DNA from: Sipunculus nudus
Lineage: Eukaryota > Annelida > Sipuncula > Golfingiida > Sipunculidae
DNA: 64,000 bases
Assembly: GCA_026874595.1 (NCBI GenBank)
Contig: CM049311.1
Span: 19,524,676-19,588,675, forward strand
Direction: 5' to 3'
Position 1 is the first letter of the stretch, and every line of letters begins with the position of its first letter. The notes under the pieces are model-generated. The model was not told the origin of the DNA. It saw only the letters and a program-made list of their open reading frames with translations, and did no database searches. This document shows, one piece after another, positions 38,166-50,599 of the stretch. The translations under genes and the position numbers were made by a program.

Positions 38166-38443
38166 TGTGGCGTGTATTTAGTCGTCGGTGCAAGGAGACC
38201 AAGGAGACCAGGTAGTTTTTTAATCACTGATTTATTGGCGGAAGTACCATCGATACACCGTCAATACACCGTCGACTACAATGACAATGACAATGACAAT
38301 GGCAAACCGTCATCAGCTGACCTGGAAGAAGTAATATCAACATACACAGTATCACTTATTTATGCATATAATCGTCATTAACTGCAATGCAACAGCTACC
38401 ATTAGAGTGACAGTTACAGAAAACATACAGAAAACATGTTTTC
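38166..38443 (-). repeat. 3' LTR remnant of the BEL/Pao element
   Basis: Matches the start of the LTR at 45859 (plus-strand 'TGTGGCGTGTATTTAGTCGT'). Small differences include an expanded 'ACAATG' run. Homology stops at about 38443, where integrase sequence begins directly. A deletion therefore removed the rest of this LTR and any sequence between integrase and LTR. Confidence 0.9.
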
Positions 38444-39564
38444 ATTATAATGATCCACATGGAATCGTTAAGGTTTTGCGCTGTCAATGGCCGACAATTT
38501 ATAATGGTCATAGCTTCGTAAAGGAATGTACGCAGTGTAGCGGTATCCAAATGGGAACTGTGTTGGTCAAGGATTGCCATTAGTACACTTCTCGTAGTTC
38601 TAATGTGTCTCTCCCATACACCTCCTATGTGGCTGGCATATGGGACATTCATTAGAAACTCGCATTCTTTGGAAAGAAGAAACTGTCGGATCTTATCACA
38701 TTCTATTTCGCCAAATGCTACTTTGAAGATCTTCTTTGCGCCGACAAAATTAGTTCCATTATCACACCTTATCTGTCGGATAGGGCCTCTCAGGGCAATT
38801 ATGCATCGGAGCGCATTGATAAAGCAGTCCGACGTCATGTCATCGAGACATTCAATGTGTATCGCTCTGGACGACATACAAGTAACAATCAGGGCGTATC
38901 GTTTGATTTGACGGCGTCCTTCTTTAACTGCAAATGGTCCGAAACAGTATAAGCCACAGTAAGTGAATGGTGGTGCTGGTTTTGTACGATCATCTGGCAA
39001 CTCTGCCATTTTCTGTCCTTCGGAATTGCCCCTTAGCTTCCTGCATTTCACACATTTATAAATTGCTGAGGAAACTGCTCTGCTGCAGCCAAGAAACCAA
39101 TATCCCCTTGTCCTCAATTCGTTTATTGTGAATCTCCTTCCTTGGTGAGCAACTTTCTCGTGACAGTAAGAAATAATGAGTTCCGTTAGGTGATATGACC
39201 TAGGTAGGATAACTGGATGCTGTATACCAAGGGATAAGTGGGATTTCCCAAGCCTGCCTCCAACTCTTAAGATACCGTGTTCATCTTGATAAGGATCAAG
39301 CTTGAAAAGTCTGTTCGTCTTTGGCAAGGTTCCATTCGTCAGGATCTTGATTTCGTCTTTAAAAGCTTCAGCTTGAAGCAGTTTGAGAATCGTAAGCTCG
39401 GCGTGGCTTCGTTCGTTTCTTGGTGAAGAACCTTGTTTCCTTGAGGTAAATCTCTGAATGGTCGCGACAGCAGAGACAGCTCTGTACCAGCTTGAGAATT
39501 TCTGTAATCTCTGCACAATAGACTTGTTCAAAATATTCGATTCCGTGTTTGCTATACTGACCAC
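38444..39564 (-). pseudogene. BEL/Pao integrase with a lost catalytic Asp
   Basis: The zinc-binding region has 'HEKVAHQGRRFTINELR' and 'CVKCRKLRG'. The catalytic core reads 'YCGLYCFGPFAVKEG', where family members carry Asp in the position of the second Tyr. The second Asp ('IRCDNGTNFVG') and the Glu ('GGVWERHIRTTRSVL') remain. A TAC in place of GAC/GAT would destroy catalysis. The C terminus is cut off by the 3' LTR junction. Confidence 0.85.
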
Positions 39565-40359
39565 AGCTTTCTTTATCTCAACATCTGTGGGATCGATTTT
39601 ATATCCAGGTTCCCTTTCGGATGGCAGCGTACTTTCCCAGAGAAAGGCTGGACCTTGGAACCAGTATGAATCTACGAGTTCTGTTGGGTATAACCCCCTG
39701 GAGGCATGATCCGCTGGGTTATCTTCGCCTTTGACGAAGTGCCATTGGTGTACACTAGAGGAGTTTTTAATTCGCCTTATCCGATTGGCGAGAAATACGT
39801 GAAATCTTCTCTCATCATTACTGATATACCCCAGAGTTATTTTGGAGTCGGTATAAAAATACTCCTCTGATACTTCATAGGATAGTTGTTCTCGCAGAAC
39901 ATCTGCTAGCTTTACTGATACAACTGCGGCTGAAAGTTCTAGTCTCGGAATGGTCTGTAATCTCAGAGGTGCTACTCTGCTCTTCCCAAGTGTCAGTGAT
40001 CAACTGACTCGATTAAGTACTCGAAGGTATGAGCATTAGCCATAACCTGTAGAACTTGCATCCGAGAAATGGTGGATTTCGAGGCGCGAAATACCACCGA
40101 AGTCCTTCGGAATGTGACATCTCTGTACCTTGATCTGAGCTAATTTGGGGAGTTCTGAGATCCACCTCTCCCATTTGGGTCGCAATTCTTCGGATAAAGG
40201 TTCATCCCATTCACATTTTTCTAGGCACATCTGTTGGAGGGGAGGATTTGCTTGCCCAGGAGAATAAAGGGCGCTAGGAAGCCGAGAGGATCGAACACTG
40301 ATGTTATGGTAGAAAGAATTCCTCTCCGTGTCATGGGTTTCTGATCTAATTCTAAGCAA
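39565..40359 (-). pseudogene. BEL/Pao RNase H region
   Basis: Contains 'LEIHHFSDASSTGYG' (catalytic Asp), then a stop and frameshift near 40020. The other frame continues 'RVAPLRLQTIPRLELSAAVV', 'EYFYTDSKITLGYI' and 'WHFVKGEDNPADHASRG'. These match BEL RNase H and tether sequence. It joins the integrase frame without a stop. Confidence 0.82.
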
Positions 40360-41366
40360 AACTGAAACTCATCATTCTGAATCGACCACTGAACTCCTAA
40401 GACCCTTTCCACGGCAATCCATGGAATGTCGAGGGATGTAATGTCACTCGCTCTCTCAGTCGGTGGTATAGCATCCATCACCACTTTGTCGTTGCTGAAT
40501 TTATGTAGTCTGATATTTGCTTTCTTACACAGCTGACATGCTTCGCGTATTAAGGTAATTGCTTGTTCCGCTGTCCAGCAACTGAACAAACCATCGTCGA
40601 CATAGAAATTGTTTCTGATAAACTGGCATACTGTGTCGCTAAATTCTTGCTCTTAGTCCGTGACTAGTCTTTTGAGGGCAAAGTTTGCACAGCCTGGTGA
40701 ACTTGCTGTCCCAAATAGATGAACGGTCATTCTGTATGTCCTTGGTTCGGAATCTAAGCCACCATCCTACCATAGAAAACAAAGATAGTCGCGATCCTTT
40801 AGATCAACTTTGAAGCGGTAGAACATCCTCTCTATATCACCTGCGACTGCTATAGGTCCTTGCCGAAATCTTAGCAGGCATCCTAACATCTTGTTAATTA
40901 AATCAGGACCTGGAAGCAAATGGTCGTTGAGACAGGTTCCTTGACATCTTGATGCACAATCAAAAAGGATTCTCAGCTTGTTCTTTCTTTTGTGATATAC
41001 TCCGTGGTGCGGTATAATCCACTTATGCTTGCTAGAGGGGTCGTTCTCCTCATCAGGAGCTGGTTCGGCGTCACCCTCTTTTATCATCTTATTCATGAAC
41101 TGTCTGTAGTCAGATGGAAAGGATGGGTCTGCCTTTATTTTCGCTTTTAACTGTTCTAGTCTCCTTATGGCTACTGGTAGATTATCAGGCAACTCTAGGC
41201 GTTCGCTTCTAAAGGGCAACGGCATTTGGTAAAATCCATCTCTGTTTTGATGAATGCCATCCTGCATAGTGTCCAGAAATTTGAAATCATCCTCTGATAA
41301 GTTTACGTCCTTATCTTTATCTTGAAAATCTGTTTCAAGTATCTTGACAATTTGTGTCGGGCACAT
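40221..41366 (-). pseudogene. BEL/Pao reverse transcriptase region
   Basis: Motifs in order are 'WIIPHHGVYHKRKNKLRI', 'NDHLLPGPDLINKMLG', 'IAVAGDIERMFYRFKV' (catalytic Asp), a frame break near 40767, 'FGTASSPGCANFAL', and 'NNFYVDDGLFSC' with YVDD. A stop lies before YVDD at about 40653 in the frame. The thumb part reads 'ILSTITSVFDPLGFLAPF'. The pattern is diagnostic of BEL/Pao RT. The reading frame is broken at least twice. Confidence 0.87.
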
Positions 41367-41714
41367 TGGGGTGGGAGTCTCTTTGGTTTTCGTCCGGTAT
41401 ATAAAGGAAACCTTACTACTATCCCCAACCTTTAGATTTTCAGGGACAGATCTGGTAATTATCCTGTGCGAGAAATGTTCTCCTTCATCGTAAGATTCTG
41501 TTAGACCTACTATGCTCCATATCCCAGTGTGGCTTTTAGTCCGAAAAGTTCGTTATTTTGTCCAACTTCTACCTCTACTGGAGCCAAAGCTTGGGGCAAT
41601 TGTATCCGATCAATAACCCTATATCACAGTCCTTAAACGGTGGTATCTTATCTGTTAGGTCTTGCAAGTGAGACCATCTTGCACCAGTATCTGAGTTCGG
41701 TATATGTGAACGGT

Positions 41715-42053
41715 TCATCGGTATGCAATTACTAGTGTAGGTAATTGGTAGTTGATTTTCTCCTCTGAATCGATTCCCCTCACATTGAGCTCTTGGAACT
41801 TCAGCCATTCCACAGTGGAAGATGAAGTCACAGTCGAAATTTTCAAATTGGTGTGAGTGCCCTTAGCCCCTAATTTTCGCGAGGTCTCCTCAGAGATAAA
41901 TGTTGTGTCGCTCTGAGTGTCAAGCAACGCATACACTAAAACATCTCTGTCTGGGTCAGACTCAGAAGAAACGAAGACAGGTACGGCCATCGAGCATCTA
42001 AGATCATTGATGCCTGGTTGTGATGCACTGCACAGTGCTGCAGATTCTCTCAC
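41715..42053 (-). pseudogene. BEL/Pao aspartic protease region
   Basis: Contains 'VYALLDTQSDTTFISEE', the active-site motif usual for BEL proteases. It is preceded by 'MAVPVFVSSES' and followed by 'LGAKGTHTNLKISTVTS'. It follows gag after a stop and a frame change. It lies within a broken polyprotein. Confidence 0.82.
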
Positions 42054-42077
42054 TGGTTGTGCTCTGGCATCAGGGTT

Positions 42078-44095
42078 TTAAGCTTCGTAGTCCCAATGGA
42101 GACAGGTTGGATGCTTGTGATTACATTTCTCACAAACACTCCTTTTCTTACAATCCTTTGAAATGTGATCAAAGTGTAGGCAACTTAAACAGAGGCCTCT
42201 CTCAATAAACTCTCTCCTCTCTGTTGGCGTCTTACTCCTAAATTTAAAACATTCATATATATTGTGACCGGATTTCTCACAGAATATACACGACCGAGCT
42301 GTCTGGCTCTTCCTTGATGTTGCGACATCTTTCGAAGTAGTTCTGTCGTTGTCACATACAGTACTTATACTAGTAGCACCAACAGAATTAGTGCTATTCT
42401 GAATGGCTGTGTCACTGAGCAGGGTACTGGCTGCCGCTGATCTCCTAGGAATGAACTTTCTCCCTGTCTGAAAACTCTCGGATTTATCTGTTGATATCTT
42501 TGAAGGTTTAAGGGAGGTCACTTGGTTACATACAATATCTGCCTCCTTGGATATAAATTCTACAAATTGCTTGAAGCTTGGATACGTCCTGTGTTCCGCT
42601 ACGATCCTCCCCCACCTGCGATTAAGCCAGTCCGGGAGCTTCTGTAGAATTTTTCTATTCTCAAAGCAGTCGTTTGGAATCTTTAATTCTTCTATGTGTG
42701 ACATCGCCGTCAGACACTGTTTAAGGAAGTCCGCTAGTTTTCTCAGGCCCTTGTGGTCACTGTTACTAATCCTTGGCCAGCACTCTAATTTATCAAGAAA
42801 GGCTTCAGAGATCAAGAATTGGTTTCCATACCGATCATCTAGTATGGCTTTAGCGCTGTTATAAGCGTCCTCTGTATCAAGATAAAATAAAGCTTCAACT
42901 GCCTCCCGGGCTTCCCCCTTTAGGTATTGCTTCATATAATGTAATCTCTCTGCAGATGGTATATGTCTAGATTCGATTAGCGTTGAGAAGGCTGCTTTCC
43001 ATGCAGGGTACTGCAATGGATCCATTAAACTGTGGGGGCTCTGGTATTGGCAAGGTTCATAGAATCGTTGACAGCTTTCAACAGACCAACCATATCTGCA
43101 TCTTTTGGAGCATCTGTAGGATTGGGTGTCCTATTTTGACGCTGCTCACATGGAATGAAAAACGGTGCTTCAACATTTAATGTCTGATGCTGAGGATAAT
43201 TGGCAGGTCCAGTATTAACTGAACACCTTGAGTTCTGATGTTCAATCTCTGTCGATTCTAAGGCTTGCAGTTCAACCTCAGTTTTCTTTAGCTGTGTTAG
43301 CATTTGTTGGTCCTCCAACTCTTGCTTTCTTATCTCTAACTCGGTCTGGACGTGGGCTTGCCTGGCCTTTTCTTTGGCCTCATATTGAGCCCGTCGCTTA
43401 AGTTCTTATGTTACCAAACGTTTCAGTTCTAATTTTCTTAGATTTTCTTGCTACTTAGCTTTAATCTGAACTTGCAGTCCTGCTGCATGGACCATTAGCA
43501 ATACCTTCTTGGATGATGTGGAGCTTGCTCTAGAAATACTTGAAGTGTTGCTGCAACAAGACTTATGGCTCTCTGGGCTCCGACACTGGTCGGCTATATC
43601 TGAAATTTCTTGAGTACTTTTTCTTTGAATTAATTCCTTCAGATTATCCTTGCAACAATCCATGTAACGCCGGGCGTCCTGTGGTATAGTACCTCTTAAG
43701 CTCTCTCTTCCTCCAGTCCTCATATGCCCTGTCCAGAACCTCAAGGCATTTCCTAAGTTCTTGCCTGATGTCAGACAGGAAGATTAGATTAAAGGATTCA
43801 GGATATTCGAGGTTCTTTTGTGTAGATTTTACCAAGTTCGCAGCCCGTTTCAGGACTGATCAAAATTCGTCAAGGATCTCCCTATATTATTCCATGTGCT
43901 CAAGCAATTCAACGTTACACTACTTTCTCCCCTGCTTAGTGGCAATCCCGACTGGGTTGATGATGCAAGTTTTGGTGCTCGACTTTCTTCTTATTCTGAG
44001 CTATGTAAATCGGATAAAATGGAAGCTATATCATGTGGCACATCGCTTATTCTGTGCTTTGTCCCAAGTTCTGAATCCACAGTATTTTGACTCAT
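42078..44095 (-). pseudogene. BEL/Pao gag region
   Basis: Starts at ATG 44095 ('MSQNTVDSELG') and soon meets a TAA. Later parts lie in different frames. The best-preserved part (43025-42078) reads 'DPLQYPAWKAAFSTLIES' and 'PSAERLHYMKQYLKGEA', the typical BEL gag core. It ends with Cys/His knuckles: 'CIFCEKSGHNIYEC', 'CLSCLHFDHISKDC' and 'CEKCNHKHPTCLHW'. A K/Q/E-rich segment near 43300-43440 suggests a coiled coil. Several frameshifts and stops are present. Confidence 0.85.
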
Positions 44096-44421
44096 AATGA
44101 TGATCACAAGTATCAAGTTTAGCATAACTAACTGGTTGAACTTATCTTAATGTCAATGATATGTGCGCAATACCGCACAATCGTTCAGGTTTCTGAATAA
44201 AAAATAAAGGTTCAAACATGTATCAGAAGCTAAAAAAAACGAATACGATAATCTGCATAAACATGCTAAACATAACATGCTCTAATACTTTTATACATGA
44301 CATGCAACCTAACGTAGTTTACCCATTTCTATCAGGCTAAGTTCCTGCCATAGCTCAAATTAACATTTGTATACACATACTTAAGAATGAACTGTGATCA
44401 TATGAAACATTCATTTGAGTT

Positions 44422-45285
44422 GTGAACTGCACAAGTTTATCATGGATCAGATACCATAGTCTAAAGATGTATGAAAACATTCAAGTATGTGAAATAATAT
44501 CTTCAGCAACACAATATTAATGTTAACTGCACAAGTTTATCATGAATTAGGATATCATAGTCTAAATATGCATGAAAACATTCAAGTATGTGAAAATAAT
44601 ATATTCAGCAACACAATATTAATTTGAACTGCACAAGTGTACCGTGAATTAGGATATCATAGTCTAAAGATGCATGAAAACATTCAAGTATGTGAAAATA
44701 ATATCTTCAGCAACACAATATAAATGTGAACTGCGCAAGTGTACCCTGAATTAGGATATCATAGTCTAAAGATGCATGAAAACATTCAAGTATGTAAAAA
44801 TAATATCTTCAGCAACACAATATTAATGTGAACTGCACAAGTGTATCCTGAATTAGGATATCATAGTCTAAAGATGCATGAAAACATTCAAGTATGTGAA
44901 AACAATATCTTCAGCAACACAATATTAATGTGAACTGCGCAAGTGTACCCTGAATTAGGATATCATAGTCTAAAGATGCATGAAAACATTCAAGTATGTA
45001 AAAATAATATCTTCAGCAACACAATATTAATGTGAACTGCACAAGTGTATCCTGAATTAGGATATCATAGTCTGAATATGCATGAAAACATTCAAGTATG
45101 AGAAAATAATATCTTCAGCAACGCAATATTAATGTGAACTGCGCAAGTGTACCCTGAATTAGGATATCATAGTCTAAAGATGAATTAAAACATTCAAGTA
45201 TGTAAAAATAATATCTTCGGCAACACAATATTAATGTGAACTGCACAAGTGTACCGTGAATTAGGATATCATAGTCTGAATAGCG
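44422..45285. repeat. 102-bp tandem repeat in the BEL/Pao leader (about 8.5 units)
   Basis: Units begin near 44422, 44521, 44623, 44725, 44827, 44930, 45031, 45133 and 45235. Each starts with a 'TGTGAACTGC'-like motif and contains 'CATAGTCTAAAGATGCATGA' and 'TATCTTCAGCAACACAATAT'. Later units alternate between 'GCGCAAGTGTACCCTG' and 'GCACAAGTGTATCCTG', giving a 204-bp higher-order period. The array lies between gag and the 5' LTR. Confidence 0.93.
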
Positions 45286-45858
45286 CTTGATTATGTGAAA
45301 ACCTCTGAACAACAGAACACAGTTCATAAAGAACAAACTTAGTCATAGCAGTTCTCTTTCCGGGTACCACGTGCTGTGCTAGTCTGATGAACATCACAAC
45401 ATTTATTCAGCATATTAAATCAGGTACAGTTACTCGCTTCCGAGTTGTGTTAGTTTATTGTAAGAACGGCGGCAGCAGCATACGCTGTACAGTTCAGCAT
45501 AAGCAGAATAAATCGGCATAGCTCGTCATATAATCTGCGGCAGCATCAGATATACAGTTCAGTATATGCAGGATATTGTGTAATGCTAATATATTTTACG
45601 GCGGTCAACAAATCTTATAGTGGGCACTGCACAACATGAATCTTCGTAATGGCAGGTTTAATGTTCATGACATTCAGATGATAGTAAACAATCTGTATGT
45701 CTTGCCTCTTGGTATACACAAAGTGTCAATAAATACGCCTTTGATGTTCAGCATAAATACATGATCACCTGGCTGTACTTGATTAGTTGGCAAGCTGGCC
45801 TTCTAGTGTGTGATGATATCTAACTGTACATTTCCAATCTCTTGACTTAGTCGTTGAG

Positions 45859-46600
45859 TGTGGCGTGTATTTAGTCGTCGGTGCAAGGAGAGCAAGGAGA
45901 CCAGGTAGTTTTTTAATCACTGATTTATTGGCGGAAGTACCATCGATACACCGTCAATACACCGTCAACTACAATGACAATGTTAAAGCAAACCGTCATC
46001 AGCTGACCTGGACGAAGTAATAAAACGTTATATCAACATACAGAGTTTCACTTATTTATGCCCATAATCGTCATTAACTGCAATGCAACAGCTACCATTA
46101 GAGTGACAGTTACAGAAAATATACAGAAAACATACAATAATCATTTATATGTGCGAACTAGCTGACTTTAAAACTATACAATGATACAAGTTACACATAA
46201 GACTTAAGAGTTTATGGTTGTACTGACCGACTCTTGGCTCTCTCCTAGCATAATACACAGACTCTTGACACTTCGGAGTTGGAATATCGTATGGATAGAA
46301 TGCTCTCCACAACTTATGATGATATCGATATTGATATAGCGATACAGGAGTCGACTTAAGATAAAGGACGCAGCTGATGATAAATTCGACGGCCTGCGTT
46401 CCTCCTACTCGAAGATAGTTCTAAGATTTTTTACATCAAGATATATTCGTGCGCAAACATCGTATAAATCATCAAATTGAAGTCCCTTACTTAATATCTG
46501 ACCGAAATCAACTTATAATGTACAACTGTAGGAAAACTCTACATACTCGGCTGATAATAGTAAGTACGTGTGGCAATATTTGGAACTAGTTTGTTTGACG
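45859..46600 (-). repeat. 5' LTR of the BEL/Pao element
   Basis: Plus-strand start 'TGTGGCGTGTATTTAGTCGT' is shared with the 3' remnant for about 280 bp. The remaining length is inferred, because the other LTR is deleted and cannot define the edge. The element-side end on the minus strand is CGCCACA, giving the usual CA terminus. Confidence 0.7.
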
Positions 46601-46639
46601 GAACTACTTGGTTATACCAGTTAACACCCTTGATCAAAA

Positions 46640-48740
46640 AACAAAAAAAACGGTAAAATAGTCAGCACGCTGAACCGAACAGACGGTAAAATAGACAGTG
46701 AAGTTTCAAGCTATTACGAGAGTATCACCAGTTCCGACATCGTTAGAGACATATTTTACGGTAGAAATACAAATAGAGGGGATGTTAAATCCAAGTTTAC
46801 CGCATCGTTACTGCGGCAGCCACACTTTATCATTGTTAAACCTTTATCCTTTTAAAATAGTATCTACTATGCTTGATGTTGTCATTGCTGGTGTACCAAA
46901 ACGAGTTTTCAGACCTTATTTAAAACCACAATGGAAAACCAATATTCCATGATTTGATAAGAGAAAAACTGGATAACTGGTGGTAGACCTAGGGGTAAGA
47001 ACTTTAGCAGTAATGTTCAGTATAAATCGGCAAAACGGTTATTTCGACTTAAGTTGAGAAGCATTTCTGAGAAACTGAGAGAGAGATATTTGATGAAATT
47101 GACTCTTCCACTGAGGCTGATAATAAATTTTGGTACTTAATAAGAAAGAAAAGAAAAAGGAGTTACACGAGCATTAATGAGATGGAATTTGAAAAAAAGG
47201 TATAATCCTTTGTGAACCGAAAGAAAACACAGGAGAGTGGTCTAGTTATTTTCATTATTTATACAGGCCAAAAGATGAGCATCATTTTGATAATGCACAT
47301 AGAGCTCATGTGGAGCATTCTCTTAAGTGTTTTGAAGAAGAGAAGAGGAGGATACACGATAAAATACTTGATTGTTACTTCAGAAAATCTGAGTTCACCC
47401 AGTGTATCAAAGAATTGAAAACGGTGAAGCTGCAGGTATTGACAGCCTGAGTAATGAACACATTGGATATGGAGGTGAGGTCTTGGTTGATCACTTGATC
47501 CATTTGTTTAATCTAATCATGCTTCCTTTTTGAGCATGTCCCGGAGCGTATGAAGAGGGGTCTTATCGTAAGTATTCCTACGGTGCCAAAAGTAAACAGT
47601 AAAATCCCAGACATATTTAGAGGACTCACGCAACTTAATGTAATGTATAAATAAGTGGAAAAAGTCATTTTAAACAAGCTGTAAAACTTCTCTTCACAGC
47701 AGAATATTAATTTCTCTGATGAACGTCAGTGTGCCTCTCAATGAGGGTTATCGGCAACATGCAGCTTTTATTTTAGAATAATGTGTCCTCCATAACATGG
47801 AATTAGGTTCTTAGGTCTATTCTTGTTTTTTAGATAGTAAAACGGCTTTCGGCACCATATTGCATGATTGTTTATTTTTTAAATACTGTTCCTTCGGTGT
47901 CAGGGGACAGTCATCTAAGCAACCTTTTCGGCATCGGCCCGTCCGTGCGCCAGGAAGGGTTCTTTTCCACTTGGCTATTTCTGCTATATAGTAACGATCA
48001 ATTGGTCGAACTTAGGGCCATTAGATTAGGGGCTCGTGTGAGTCAGATTTATACTTGCTCGCCGGTACAAGCAGATGACGTTTTGTTATTGGCATAGCAG
48101 CTATCTTTCCTGAAGTAAATGCTAAATACTTGTCACCGTTAAAGCCAGTCCTGGCGGTTCACCTTCAACCCAGCGAAATCAGGAATATCAGTTTTAAGTT
48201 AGAATCAACTGCAAATTAAACAATATGAGGGTAAGAGAGCCTGGTTTCTTGGAAATGAATTATATCTGAACGCGGTTTCACAAGCACTTGGGAATGTCCT
48301 ATAAACTAGATTTAACTATTTGTGACTACGTTTCTTGTGCCTCTCAGAAAACTAGAGGGTCCTTTTTGTCGTTGGTAGGGATCGGAGTTCGCCCTAAAGG
48401 ATTAAATTCCTTGATCGGAATGAGCGCACTTAAAGGTGTAGTTTTACCGAGAACGCTCTATAGTCGGGAATTTCTGGAACTATCTCGGACCGAATGATAT
48501 ACAGGTACTATAGAGAGCTCATAGATTCTCGGTTCTAGAGTACGATCGGATAAGGCACAAGCCTTAGTTGCAATGCCTAGGATTAAAGTTTTCATTGATA
48601 AAATAAAACTGCAGTTTTTGCATAAGCTTTGCCTGTTCAGTACAAGTAAATGCGCAAACCAGGTGTTGTCATATAGGATAATTTTATTTATGATGCGAGG
48701 TTAAAGTCTTCAGAAAGGTTTTATTCATGATATATATGGT
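46640..48740 (+). pseudogene. Decayed LINE (non-LTR retrotransposon) remnant
   Basis: Fragments in several frames include 'FRPYLKPQW', 'ITGGRPRGKNFSS' and 'QYKSAKRLFRLKLRS', the linker between endonuclease and RT. 'PERMKRGLIVSIPTVPK' and 'IPDIFRGLTQLNVMYK' are RT fingers. 'PVQADDVLLLA' has QADD where YADD is usual, and 'WRFTFNPAKSGISV' and 'RPKGLNSLIGMSALKGVV' are further downstream RT parts. Stops and frameshifts are frequent. No clade is assigned. Confidence 0.78.
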
Positions 48741-50599
48741 CTTCTTCGAAATTATAATCTTTTAGAGTATCCTGATAGGGTTATTCTTGTATATAATTTG
48801 CCTTTTTAAGCCGAATGGATAATAATTGTAATCAATGCAATTATAAAGAACGAGACTGAACTCTGCACCTCGCGCGTGTCCTGTGATAATGACTTTTTGT
48901 ACTTCAAACAGGTGCATTATGAGTGGTACAGGCCTTCTGTGCTGAAGGTGGCTGCAAACGCTTTTTCTTGCTCAGTCTCGAAATTTTCCTGGCTGGGAAA
49001 GGTTCTAGCATCCAGCCAACAATGTCACAAACATCTATTTTGTGTTATATCTGTGGACTTTTTATCGAAAACTATATTATTAATGTTTTATTACACTGGG
49101 ACGGTGTAACTTCAGAAAAAATATATTTTGAGATAGTCTATGCAATGAATTGCCAATAGAATGGAGTTGTTACTTATAATAATCTTGATGATGAAGAAAA
49201 TTGCCTGTGTTTACTCGGTTAAAATTTAAATATTGATGATCCTGAGTCATACTGGGAGCAGCATTTCATTTATTTATACTATGCAGCAGATTGTAGCTGA
49301 AGGCTGCGGCCTTTTATCATGTCTCTTTTTGATAACTCAAATTCACCTAGCGGAACTTATTATTGTCATATGGATAAACAAGCAAAGTCATGTATAATAT
49401 CAGTGACAGATGGTGATGCATTAATAAGGTGGTTAATCAAGCACATAATGTAAAAAGTGACTAATTAGGTAAATGATTGGTTTTTGGTTGAATATCTGTT
49501 ATTTCTTCTTGTTATAATTATGGACTATTTGCATTTTCTTGGATTCGAGTGTAATATGATATAATGTATGAATATCTTTATTTTATAGAGGAAATAAGAA
49601 TATCATTATAATTATCATCAATACCACTCATTAACCTTGTGTCCTATACTGTGGTGTAGAACACATCTGTAAACCATCCCGCGCTTAGAGCGTGTAGATT
49701 TTGAGCTGAGAATGTATGACTTTGATACGCTAGAACTTGTACTCATTTGAGCTGTTGAACCTCCAAAGCAAATCTGTTTTCTTTATAATCTTTATAATGC
49801 CACGCAAGTTCATTTACTTTTTAAGAGTTCACTATTTACCACGACAACACCGATCACACAAATCAAGTTTCATGTCAGATTGAGTCGGAGTCTCGCAAGT
49901 TAATTTTCTTATAGGCTTTAGAAAGCGCACTGAATTTTGTGAACCAATTTGTAAGGGTTTGGGGTTTCAGGTGCCTTCATCTGAATTTGTTGTGTCACCT
50001 TTTATTGCAAGTAACACCAGCAAATGACATAGCTAAACTAGAAATCTGCACCAAAATATATACGATTCTTCATAATTCAATTCGCGACATGCTCTGAAAA
50101 TATCATGGGATGATAAATATCATGATTGCTTGAGTAATTTTGGGAACAAGCATACACATAAAGAAAAATAAACACCAAATTGAAATGAACGCATACCCTC
50201 CTGGCGGACGCAATTAATGGTGTGATATATGTCGGGGCCAGGTCACGTTCTTTCTTCGGGATTGTTCTAAATAAATCGTGTCTACCTGAGCATGAGTCTG
50301 AAACATTCTGCATTTCTACCTCTGTAAACCACGAGTCTTTCTTCCCGTGTTATGGAATGGGGAGCAGTGTTTGCATTTCTGCCATTAATACTTATATTAC
50401 CCGATATACACATATTTGCAAATTGCACATATTTGTTTATTCAAGGGAAATATTTCTATAATCAGTTTTAATTGATCCGCAAAGGCTTAAAAGGCAGCTA
50501 TTGCTAAAATGGTTATAAGATTTTGGACTCTCGCACTAGATAGCTACTGGCTTACTAATATACAGACAGTGATACAGCGAGTTATATCCTGGTAAACGT
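48741..50599. other. AT-rich region, possibly LINE 3' sequence then unknown
   Basis: Up to about 49330 the sequence may be the decayed 3' part of the LINE (a Cys-containing frame near 48876-49159). After that no gene or repeat was recognised. An open frame near 50077-50313 (minus) has no identifiable domain. Confidence 0.35.

Larger units (their letters stand above)
38166..46600 (-). mobile_element. Decayed BEL/Pao LTR retrotransposon
   Basis: Minus-strand order from the 5' LTR (45859 to about 46600) is leader with tandem repeats, gag with zinc knuckles, aspartic protease, RT, RNase H, integrase, and a short remnant of the 3' LTR (38166-38443). This gag-PR-RT-RH-IN order and the motif details fit BEL/Pao. 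Stops and frameshifts break every major domain. The right outer edge is approximate because no clear target duplication was found. Confidence 0.88.

Noticed and set aside
50077-50461. Overlapping frames on both strands near 50.1-50.5 kb considered as an exon
   Set aside because: No domain, splice pair or homologous copy in the window supports coding.
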